Shown: positions 1-6,581 of the stretch, piece after piece
Layout: each line of letters opens with the position of its first letter
How positions within the stretch are numbered: the stretch's first letter is position 1
Assembly: GCA_021372895.1 (NCBI GenBank)
Contig: JAJFTP010000014.1
Location: forward strand, 1-34,892
Origin: Synergistaceae bacterium
Lineage (GTDB): Bacteria; Synergistota; Synergistia; Synergistales; Synergistaceae
Length of the DNA stretch: 34,892 bases
Direction of reading: 5' to 3'
Notes under the pieces: model-generated
The model's input: only the letters and a program-made list of their open reading frames with translations
What the model was told of the DNA's origin: nothing
Databases searched by the model: none
Program-made: the position numbers and the translations under genes

Positions 1-116
1 CAAGTCCTTCGCCGATGGTACTGCAGAGGGTATCTGTGGGATGAGTGAGACAGGAAATTTAAGATTTCCGTTGTCGAACTTAGTTTTTCCACCCAGAGTA
101 GGTCGCCGCCGGGATC
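1..116 (+). rRNA. rrf: 5S ribosomal RNA, 3' part, with an extra helix
   Basis: The window opens inside a 5S rRNA gene. The segments CGCCGATGGTACTGC (10-24) and AGAGTAGGTCGCCGCCGGG (95-113) match the usual 3' half of bacterial 5S. The 5' half lies outside the window. In a normal 5S the strand ending GTGGGA (36-41) would run straight into GAGTAGG (96-102). Here about 54 extra bases (42-95) intervene. The insert folds as an extension: 36-39 pairs with 89-92, 42-46 with 78-82, 49-52 with 72-75 and 53-58 with 64-69, with loop TTAAG and facing GA/GA internal mismatches. The 3' end is approximate, because the acceptor stem partner is not visible. A pseudogene is possible but less likely, since both core flanks are intact and a terminator follows. 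Confidence 0.8.
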
Positions 117-135
117 GATCCAAGAACAGAGCTTT

Positions 136-162
136 CAGCGTTTTGCAGAAGCGCTGTTTTTT
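136..162 (+). terminator. Intrinsic terminator after the 5S gene
   Basis: CAGCG (136-140) pairs with CGCTG (152-156), and the stem can extend inward through T-A and G-T pairs to a GCA loop. Six Ts follow directly (157-162). It is placed to end the rRNA operon before gspG. Confidence 0.75.
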
Positions 163-212
163 AATGATATAATTAACAAAAGCTATATGATTTTTTGGGA
201 GGCGGTTCCTTG

Positions 213-662
213 ATGGGCAAAAGTAAAGACGATCCTGGTGCTATAAGAAGACATCGCGGTTTCACGCTTATCGAGATAATGATAGTCGTCGTTATCATAG
301 GTCTGCTGTCCGCGCTGGTAGGGCCGCGTCTTATCGGGCAGAGCGACGATGCGAAGCGCAAGACGACAGCAACACAGATAGCGCAGCTTGAACAGGTCCT
401 GGGGCTCTTCCATCTTGACAACGGCTTTTATCCTACTACGGACCAAGGACTCGAGGCACTTGTCAAAGAGCTTACTATGCCTCCTGAGCCGCTTAACTAT
501 AAAAAAGGCGGTTATATGAAAAAAGTACCTAAAGATGCGTGGGGGCGCGAATTTTTCTACGAATGTCCCGGCGAACATGGAGATTTTGACATTATCTCCT
601 ATGGTTCTGACGGGAAGGAAGGCGGAGAAGACTCCGCTGCTGACATCAAAAACTGGGAGTAA
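213..662 (+). CDS. gspG: Type II secretion major pseudopilin GspG
   Basis: This is a pseudopilin of the type II secretion family, an inner-membrane protein processed by prepilin peptidase and assembled into a periplasmic pseudopilus. A 16-residue basic leader ends in Gly, followed by FTLIEI with Glu at mature +5 and a hydrophobic helix (about residues 17-40). The C-terminal half carries the GspG pattern: YPTTDQGLEAL, then PKDAWGREF, then the acidic/glycine loop GSDGKEGGED that binds calcium in characterised GspG. The ATG at 213 is preferred over the upstream TTG at 195, because GGAGG (198-202) sits about 10 bases before it. The gene lies between an rRNA terminator and a deaminase; no other secretion genes are visible. 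GspG is more likely than a type IV pilin because of the C-terminal motif. Confidence 0.9.
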   Translation: MGKSKDDPGAIRRHRGFTLIEIMIVVVIIGLLSALVGPRLIGQSDDAKRKTTATQIAQLEQVLGLFHLDNGFYPTTDQGLEALVKELTMPPEPLNYKKGGYMKKVPKDAWGREFFYECPGEHGDFDIISYGSDGKEGGEDSAADIKNWE

Positions 663-669
663 GAGGTGA

Positions 670-1218
670 ATGAGAAAAATAGAATGCATAATCAAAGCCA
701 TACAAAATGACCTTTTGCCGCTTACGCGTAAGAGCGTTGCCGCGGGCAACCATGTCTTCGGAGGTCTCGTTATCGATGCACGGACACTTGAAACCGTTGT
801 CGCCGGTACTAACAACAGACAGAGTAACCCCATTTATCACGGGGAGATCGACACGATTCAGCGGTTCTTCGCACTTAAGGATCGTCCTGCACCGGAGGAC
901 TGCATTTTTGTTGCAAGCCACGACCCTTGTTCTATGTGCATCTCTGCGATAGCATGGTCCGGCTTCAGGGAGATCTGGGTGCTCTTCGGCTATGAAGACG
1001 TAGCTAAAGATTTTGACATGCCTGTAGACCTTATGATGTACCATGATATCTTCGGCGCAGCCGGAGCCAACCCAGACAACAGCTTTTTTAAGAAATACAG
1101 TTTGAAGGACGAAGCGGCAAAAGAACAGGATTCCGCCGTTTTAGCTGCAGAGATGGAAGAAATAGCCGCGGCTTATGCAGCGCTTGAGGTTCAGGATTTC
1201 GATTATCCCGGAATGTAA
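670..1218 (+). CDS. Cytidine/deoxycytidylate deaminase-family protein
   Basis: This is a zinc-dependent deaminase of the CMP/dCMP deaminase fold. The zinc and proton-shuttle motif is HGE (His57, Glu59), and the second zinc motif is PCSMC (Cys87, Cys90). A C-terminal extension of roughly 65 residues, acidic and alanine-rich at the end, goes beyond the compact domain. The protein starts 7 bases after gspG with GAGGTGA as ribosome binding site, so the two are probably co-transcribed even though no functional link is obvious. The substrate cannot be read from sequence: guanine, cytosine, nucleoside or tRNA-adenosine deaminases share these motifs, and the lack of a clear TadA-type N-terminus argues against tRNA deamination. 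Confidence 0.85.
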   Translation: MRKIECIIKAIQNDLLPLTRKSVAAGNHVFGGLVIDARTLETVVAGTNNRQSNPIYHGEIDTIQRFFALKDRPAPEDCIFVASHDPCSMCISAIAWSGFREIWVLFGYEDVAKDFDMPVDLMMYHDIFGAAGANPDNSFFKKYSLKDEAAKEQDSAVLAAEMEEIAAAYAALEVQDFDYPGM

Positions 1219-1253
1219 TATTGTTGCCGTTAATTATGTATATGGCAAAAAAA

Positions 1254-1288
1254 GATGACTCCACGTATGCGGAATCATCTCATTTTTT
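1254..1288. terminator. Bidirectional intrinsic terminator
   Basis: GATGACTCC (1254-1262) pairs with GGAATCATC (1271-1279) with one G-T pair. Seven As precede the stem and a T-run follows it (1283-1288), so it can terminate both the deaminase (plus) and rnfB (minus) transcripts between these convergent genes. Confidence 0.8.
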
Positions 1289-1310
1289 GTATGGATATTT
1301 GATCTCTTAG

Positions 1311-2150
1311 TTAGGCCTGAAGGCTCGGCTCAGCCGATAAAGCATCTTTCTGAGGTCTGCGGTCCGTGATACAGCCGGTAGGGCATTTTGTCGCGCAGAG
1401 TCCACAGTTTATGCATTTTTCGGGGTCGATGTACGCAAGGGCGTCCTTCATCTCTATGGCTTGCACAGGGCAGGTCTTTACGCACAATGTACAGCCGATG
1501 CAGCCAACTGAGCAGGATTTTTTGACATCAGGACCCTTTAGTGGTGAGTTACAGGAGACCTGGACCTTCGCCTTGCGCGGCACAAGAGCCAGGACATCAC
1601 GTGGACACTGTCCCACACATGCGCCGCAGCCTACACACTTTTCCACATCTACTACTGCGAGGCCATTCTCGATCTTTATTGCACTGAAAGGGCAGACTCT
1701 GACGCAAGTTCCAAGCCCCATACAGCTAAACTTACAGGAGGTTGGGCCATTGCCCGGGACAACCGCGGCTTCGCGGCAGTCATATACTCCGACGTAGACG
1801 CAGTTCTTTACTGTCTTGTCGGGTGAACCCTTGCATTTGAGAAAAGCGATCTTAGGCTCTTCGGTTGACACTTCAACTCCCAGAATGTCCGCGATTTTTT
1901 CTGCAAGCGCAGTTCCGCCCGCAGCGCAGCCGCTGACCCTGGCGTTGCCGGCGACAAGGGCCTCCGCAAAACTGTCGCAGCCGGGGAATCCGCAGCCGCC
2001 ACAGTTCGCACCAGGCAGTGCGGCGCGTATATCAGCCTGACGAGGGTCAATCTTCACAAAGAATTTTTTTGATGCAAAAGCAAGAAGGATCCCGAATATG
2101 AGTCCGAGTCCTCCCATTATGATCGTAGGATAAAGTATTCCGGTCATCAT
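1311..2150 (-). CDS. rnfB: Rnf complex iron-sulfur subunit RnfB
   Basis: This is the ferredoxin-type electron entry subunit of the Rnf complex, which couples ferredoxin oxidation and NAD+ reduction to Na+ or H+ export. One N-terminal transmembrane helix (about residues 5-27) anchors it. A four-iron Fe-S domain follows with Cys50, Cys53, Cys58 and Cys75. The rest contains several CxxCxxCxxxCP-type clusters, including CVGCGACVGQCP, CIGCTLCVKTCP and CINCGLCATKCP, so it has more clusters than the short proteobacterial RnfB. The start ATG at 2150 follows a GGGGGG-type site. It is the last gene of the operon, 16 bases after rnfA, and is closed by the terminator at 1254-1288. Confidence 0.95.
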   Translation of the reverse strand: MMTGILYPTIIMGGLGLIFGILLAFASKKFFVKIDPRQADIRAALPGANCGGCGFPGCDSFAEALVAGNARVSGCAAGGTALAEKIADILGVEVSTEEPKIAFLKCKGSPDKTVKNCVYVGVYDCREAAVVPGNGPTSCKFSCMGLGTCVRVCPFSAIKIENGLAVVDVEKCVGCGACVGQCPRDVLALVPRKAKVQVSCNSPLKGPDVKKSCSVGCIGCTLCVKTCPVQAIEMKDALAYIDPEKCINCGLCATKCPTGCITDRRPQKDALSAEPSLQA

Positions 2151-2166
2151 CTCATAAGCCCCCCTA

Positions 2167-2745
2167 CTACTTTATGATCCCGCTGAAGCCCATGAAAGCA
2201 ATGGACATAAGGCCCGCGGTTACAAGCGCTATTGGGAGCCCGCGCAGACACTTAGGCATGTTCTGGCTGATCTCTATCCTCTCACGTATACCTGCCATCA
2301 AAATAATTGCGAGAAGGAAACCCGTCGACGCACCCAGCGCATGGACAACGGATTCGGCGAGTGTGTATTTTTCGTTCATATTAATGACGGCAACGCCAAG
2401 TACCGCGCAGTTTGTCGTAATGAGCGGGAGGAATATACCGAGCGACTTATAGAGGCCCGGCTGCACCTTCTTGAGTACTATCTCCACGAACTGTACCAGC
2501 GCCGCTATTATGAGAATGAACGAGAGTGTATAGAGATATTCGAGACCGAGCGGAACAAGTATAAAGGTGTAAGCCAGCCACGTCATCGTCGACGCAAACA
2601 CAATTACGAAGATGACAGCAATACCCATCCCTTTTGCGGTCTCAAGCCTGCTTGATACCCCAAGAAACGGGCAGCAGCCGAGGAAGCGCGCGAGAAGTAT
2701 GTTGTTTACAAATATGGCTCCGAAGAAGAGGGCAAGCAGCGACAT
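2167..2745 (-). CDS. rnfA: Rnf complex membrane subunit RnfA
   Basis: This polytopic inner-membrane protein has about six helices and pairs with RnfE in the complex core. Conserved cysteines appear in LGCCPFLG near residue 24 and TTNCAVLG near residue 113; in studied Rnf/Nqr complexes the RnfA and RnfE cysteines hold an intramembrane [2Fe-2S] cluster. The ATG at 2745 shares one base with the rnfE stop (TGATG), and a GGAAGGTG site lies upstream. A GTG at 2748 would add one residue. The length (192 aa) is typical. Confidence 0.95.
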   Translation of the reverse strand: MSLLALFFGAIFVNNILLARFLGCCPFLGVSSRLETAKGMGIAVIFVIVFASTMTWLAYTFILVPLGLEYLYTLSFILIIAALVQFVEIVLKKVQPGLYKSLGIFLPLITTNCAVLGVAVINMNEKYTLAESVVHALGASTGFLLAIILMAGIRERIEISQNMPKCLRGLPIALVTAGLMSIAFMGFSGIIK

Positions 2746-3479
2746 CACGCATCACCTTCCTTTTGCTCTTTTGCGCATGGAACAGTGGCGTTGCCGCCTC
2801 CGCAGACTGCTCTGAGGCTGCAGCCTTCGCATGCGTTAAGTTTTTCCCATCCGTCAAAAGCTGGGGCGAACCCTGTCACCGACTCTTCCTTGCGCATCTG
2901 AATGTGTCTGAAGAGCGCAATAAGAATGCCAAGTGTGATAAAACCGCCGGGAGCAAGGATAACAAGCAGTGCAGGCTGATATAACGCCGGTATGACAGCG
3001 TGATCGAATATTGAGCCATTGCCTAGAAGTTCGCGGAGGCCGCCGATGAAAGTCAGCGCCAGCGTGAAGCCCAAGCCCATGCCGACTCCGTCAAACAGTG
3101 AGTCTATAACACCGTTCTTGAACGCGAACGCCTCTGCGCGGGCCAGGATTATGCAGTTGACGACAATCAGCGGTATGAAAATTCCAAGCGACTTGTTAAG
3201 CGCAGGGGCGTAAGCCGAGATCAGAAGCTGTACCACCGTAACGAAACCTGCAATAACGACTATAAACGCCGGGATGCGTATCTCGTCCGGTATGAACTTG
3301 CGTAGCGCGGAAATCATTATGTTAGAACCAATGAGTACCGCAGTTGCGGCAATTCCCATGCCGAAGCCGTTTACGGCACTTGTAGTCACCGCGAGAGTCG
3401 GACAGAGACCAAGCACCAGTACAAATGTCGGGTTTTCTCTGATTACCCCGTTTGTGATTAGTCTGAGAGGATTCATCAT
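2745..3479 (-). CDS. rnfE: Rnf complex membrane subunit RnfE, with cysteine-rich tail
   Basis: This polytopic membrane protein is homologous to RnfA, with the paired cysteine motifs VLGLCPTLA (N-terminal part) and VNCIILA (middle) expected to share the intramembrane [2Fe-2S] cluster. It is longer than RnfA because of a hydrophilic C-terminal tail of about 45 residues containing four cysteines (NACEGCS, AVCGG, VPCA). The start is ambiguous among GTG 3482, ATG 3479 and ATG 3476; AGAGGTG upstream fits the ATGs best. The GTG would overlap the rnfG stop by one base. The tail cysteines suggest an additional metal or disulfide site, which is inference. Confidence 0.93.
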   Translation of the reverse strand: MMNPLRLITNGVIRENPTFVLVLGLCPTLAVTTSAVNGFGMGIAATAVLIGSNIMISALRKFIPDEIRIPAFIVVIAGFVTVVQLLISAYAPALNKSLGIFIPLIVVNCIILARAEAFAFKNGVIDSLFDGVGMGLGFTLALTFIGGLRELLGNGSIFDHAVIPALYQPALLVILAPGGFITLGILIALFRHIQMRKEESVTGFAPAFDGWEKLNACEGCSLRAVCGGGNATVPCAKEQKEGDA

Positions 3480-3481
3480 CA

Positions 3482-4126
3482 CTAATTCACACCTCTTTTC
3501 TTTGATGCGGAGCTTACTGCGTCAATTGCAGTGGAAACAGGAACGGCAATAGAAACATGCTTATTCCCGCCGCCCTTGAGATTTATTTTCCAGTAGTTGA
3601 GCGCGGTATTAACGCCTGTCACAACAGCGGTTGATGTTATTGTCGCACCGGAGATTGCCTGGATCTCGTTGTCAGAAGCCGCAGAGGTCTTAGTTACATT
3701 CAGTCTGCTGACTTTCCTGTTCTTGAACTGGCCGGAGAAAGCCGGATCCGGCGCTTTTGCGCCCAGTCCAGGGGTTTCGTTGTGGGTAAGTATCCTGATG
3801 TCCATCAGCTGTCCCTCACTGCTGATCCCGACGACCATTTCGATCGGTCCGCCGTAGCCCTTAGGTGTTACGGTTATGGTATAACCGACAAGCTTGCCGC
3901 CGGAAGTGCCCTCGTTGATCTCCTTGATTATCCCCGGGTTACCTGTGATCTTTACTGTTTTAAAATCTGTTGCTCCGGGAAGCGTAGCTGCCAGAGCCTC
4001 CATCTTTTCCCGCTCTTTTGCTGTCCGGATCGGCTCAAGCGTCATAGTGTAGACGCCGCCAAGTATGAGTCCGGTTACCGCGGTGATGATGAAGAGTACT
4101 ACTCCAAGTCTGATTATCTTAGACAT
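3482..4126 (-). CDS. rnfG: Rnf complex flavoprotein subunit RnfG
   Basis: This membrane-anchored subunit carries covalently bound FMN. An N-terminal transmembrane helix spans about residues 4-26 and an FMN-binding domain follows. The flavinylation motif SGATITS is at residues 159-165; in the NqrC/RnfG family FMN is joined by a phosphoester to a threonine in this motif. GGAGGTGAAG lies just before the ATG at 4126. The gene overlaps the end of rnfD by 8 bases, consistent with translational coupling. Covalent flavinylation needs an ApbE flavin transferase, which is not in this window. Confidence 0.95.
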   Translation of the reverse strand: MSKIIRLGVVLFIITAVTGLILGGVYTMTLEPIRTAKEREKMEALAATLPGATDFKTVKITGNPGIIKEINEGTSGGKLVGYTITVTPKGYGGPIEMVVGISSEGQLMDIRILTHNETPGLGAKAPDPAFSGQFKNRKVSRLNVTKTSAASDNEIQAISGATITSTAVVTGVNTALNYWKINLKGGGNKHVSIAVPVSTAIDAVSSASKKRGVN

Positions 4127-5048
4127 GTTTCTTCACCTCCCCGAAGATACGCGGTACAGCGAATCTGTCTATAAGAGGGACAGTGAGGTTCATGATAAGT
4201 ATTGAGTAAGATACGCCCTCGGGATATCCGCCGAAAGTCCTTATCAGAGAGGTAAGCACCCCGCAGCCAAGCGCGAATATGACCTGTCCCTTCCTTGTCA
4301 TCGGAGATGTGGTATAATCTGTTGCCATGAAAATCGCACCAAGGAAAAGTCCGCCTGTAAAAATCTCATATAAAGGGCCTGCCGCTCTGCCGAATACAGC
4401 GCTTAGGGCCGCTACCGTCGCTATATAGACGACGGGAATATGCCAGTCGACTATATCTTTATAAAGAAGGATCCCGAACCCTATGAGAAGTGCAGCGGCT
4501 GAAGTTTCCCCTATACATCCCCCGACGTGCCCGATGAATATATTGTAGAGATCAGGAAGATTGGCTGTCGTGCCTGTCTTTATCACTGCAAGGGGAGTGG
4601 CTCCTGATACCCCGTCAATAGCCCATGTTGTCATCGGAACGGGCCAGCTTGTAAGCATCATCGCACGTCCTGCGAGAGCGGGGTTTACGATGTTGCAGCC
4701 TATGCCGCCGAAGAACTGTTTGACGATTATAATCGCGAAAACACTTCCGACCGATGCCATCCAGAGGGGTATCGCCGGCGGGAGGTTATAGGCCAAAAGT
4801 AGCCCTGTGACGGCGGCAGACATATCCCCAACCGTTATGGTCTGTTTTGCCATCTTCTGCCATATAAACTCGGAAATTTTGCAGCTTGCTACGCAGACCG
4901 CCATAACCAGAGCTGCCCGAAGCCCGAAGAAATAGATCCCCGCAAATCCGGCGGGAGCCAGGGCAATAAGCACCCATGTCATGATCTTGCGCGTATCAAC
5001 CGGAGAATGGATATGAGGTGAGCTTGATACTGCCAGGAGGCGTTCCAT
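4119..5048 (-). CDS. rnfD: Rnf complex membrane flavoprotein subunit RnfD
   Basis: This polytopic subunit belongs to the NqrB/RnfD family, with about ten hydrophobic helices. The second covalent-FMN motif, DGVSGATPL, places SGAT at residues 148-151. A longer open frame upstream is rejected: the ATG at 5048 gives the family N-terminus (MERLLAVSSSPHIHSPVDT), and TAATG shares one base with the rnfC stop. The resulting 309 residues are normal for RnfD. This subunit is part of the likely ion-translocation path. Confidence 0.95.
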   Translation of the reverse strand: MERLLAVSSSPHIHSPVDTRKIMTWVLIALAPAGFAGIYFFGLRAALVMAVCVASCKISEFIWQKMAKQTITVGDMSAAVTGLLLAYNLPPAIPLWMASVGSVFAIIIVKQFFGGIGCNIVNPALAGRAMMLTSWPVPMTTWAIDGVSGATPLAVIKTGTTANLPDLYNIFIGHVGGCIGETSAAALLIGFGILLYKDIVDWHIPVVYIATVAALSAVFGRAAGPLYEIFTGGLFLGAIFMATDYTTSPMTRKGQVIFALGCGVLTSLIRTFGGYPEGVSYSILIMNLTVPLIDRFAVPRIFGEVKKHV

Positions 5049-6385
5049 TATTTGTTCGCCGCCTTTCTGCGCATTGCCATAACGGCAGCCTTGCCGTCGC
5101 GGCATGACTGTGTGAGGTGCCGGTTGGCCGGACACACATATGTGCAGCTCCCGCACTCTATGCAGTTCATTCCGCCTTTTTCTTCAAATGTCTTATAGTC
5201 GCGCATCAGAACGAGGGGGTTCAGCACGTTCGGCATGACGCCCATAGGACATGCTTTGATGCACCGTCCGCAGCGGATGCACGATGATTCAGGCGCTAGA
5301 TATGCCGAATCTGCTGTCAGCGCCAGAATGCCGGATGTACCCTTGACGACCGGGACATCTATGGTACGAAGCGCTATCCCCATCATAGGCCCGCCTGAAA
5401 GGATCTTGACCGGCTGCTCCTTGAAGCCGCCGCACAGATCGATCAGCTCGCGTACCGAAGTTCCGAGAGGAACGTGAATGTTTTTCGGATTTGCAACAGC
5501 TTCGCCGGTAACCGAAACTACCCGTGTGACTGATGGTTCTCCTTCTGCTATTGCTTCCCATATCTGGTGGACAGTGCGCACATTCAGTATGATGCAGCCA
5601 ACGTCGGCCGGGAGTGCCGTAATGACGTATTCCTGTCCGGTCAGTGTTTCTATGAGCATTTTTTCCGCACCCTGGGGATATTTTACAGGGAGAGCCCTGA
5701 CTGTCATTTTCACTGTGCCCTGTTTTTTGATCTCGGCCTCCATAATATCGATAGCCTGAGGTTTATTGTCCTCTATGGCGATTATCCCCTCTGCATCAGG
5801 AAATAACCTCATGACAAGACGCAGCCCTCCGACAATTTTACCGGGCTGTTCAAGCATGAGACGATTGTCACAGTTAAGGTATGGTTCACACTCCGCACCG
5901 TTCACGATGAGCCACTTAATGATTTTATCCGGCGGAGGTGAAAGTTTTACCGCCGTCGGGAAAGTTGCGCCGCCGAAACCGACTATGCCTGCTTCGCGAA
6001 TGCGCTTGAGGTATTCCTTTGGATCTGCTTCCTCATAGTTATCCATAGGGGTCCAAGACGGATCCTTCTCGTATCTCCCGTCGTTCTCTACGATCACGCA
6101 GTTCTCAAGTGTACCGGAAGATGTCATCCGCATAGCTACATCCTTAACTGTGCCGGATACGCTCGAAAGGACCGGGGCGGACACAAAAGCGTCATTATTC
6201 CCTAGTTTCTGTCCCACAAGCACATTATCACCCTTTTTAACCACAGGCTGACACGGGGCTCCAAGATTCTGCGCCATCGGGAAAACAAGCTCTCCCTTTG
6301 GCAGATACTCAACAATAGATTCATTTAATGTAAATTCTTTCTTCTGCGGCGGGTGTATGCCGCCCCAGAATGTCGGAAGTTTCAT
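5048..6385 (-). CDS. rnfC: Rnf complex NADH-binding subunit RnfC
   Basis: This peripheral subunit reduces NAD+. The N-terminal part begins with the typical GGIHPPQKK stretch. The nucleotide/FMN-binding region includes GFGGATFPTAVKL (about 136-148) and NGAECEPYL (162-170). Two [4Fe-4S] motifs sit near the C-terminus: Cys369, 372, 375, 379 and Cys408, 411, 414, 418. It has 445 residues, like the clostridial form, without the long repeats of the enterobacterial one. It is the first gene of the operon; the ATG at 6385 follows a GGGGGAAGG site. The promoter and a palindromic operator lie 60-90 bases upstream. Confidence 0.96.
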   Translation of the reverse strand: MKLPTFWGGIHPPQKKEFTLNESIVEYLPKGELVFPMAQNLGAPCQPVVKKGDNVLVGQKLGNNDAFVSAPVLSSVSGTVKDVAMRMTSSGTLENCVIVENDGRYEKDPSWTPMDNYEEADPKEYLKRIREAGIVGFGGATFPTAVKLSPPPDKIIKWLIVNGAECEPYLNCDNRLMLEQPGKIVGGLRLVMRLFPDAEGIIAIEDNKPQAIDIMEAEIKKQGTVKMTVRALPVKYPQGAEKMLIETLTGQEYVITALPADVGCIILNVRTVHQIWEAIAEGEPSVTRVVSVTGEAVANPKNIHVPLGTSVRELIDLCGGFKEQPVKILSGGPMMGIALRTIDVPVVKGTSGILALTADSAYLAPESSCIRCGRCIKACPMGVMPNVLNPLVLMRDYKTFEEKGGMNCIECGSCTYVCPANRHLTQSCRDGKAAVMAMRRKAANK

Positions 6386-6442
6386 CTGTTTCCTTCCCCC
6401 TTGGCTTTAACAAATAGTGATTTTTAAAAACAACACCAAAAT

Positions 6443-6473
6443 GCGCCAAATTTTGGCGCTAGAGTAGATTCTA
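6443..6473 (-). promoter_or_regulatory. Predicted rnf promoter -10 and adjacent palindromic operator
   Basis: On the minus strand TAGAAT (6473-6468) is a good -10 box; the -35 is weak. Directly downstream, around the predicted start point, lies the 17-base palindrome GCGCCAAATTTTGGCGC (6443-6459; 8-base arms, one central base). A further CACCAAAA half-site-like stretch is at 6434-6441. The position suggests a repressor site controlling the whole rnf operon. The factor is unknown, and the sequence is not a Rex-type site. Confidence 0.55.
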
Positions 6474-6581
6474 TCATTTATGCGGAAAAAGGAAAGACGT
6501 AGATAAAAATTTAATTGAGGCAGAATATATCGCTGAACTTATATTGCCTGAAAAATATCTTATCACTAAAGTTATACCATT

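Noticed and set aside
183-833. 216-residue open frame on the minus strand
   Set aside because: It lies opposite gspG and the deaminase gene, shows no family features and has no ribosome site; both plus-strand proteins have clear motifs.
5049-5156. N-terminal extension of rnfD
   Set aside because: It overlaps the cysteine-rich end of rnfC, and the translated extension is unrelated to RnfD; the TAATG start at 5048 fits the family.
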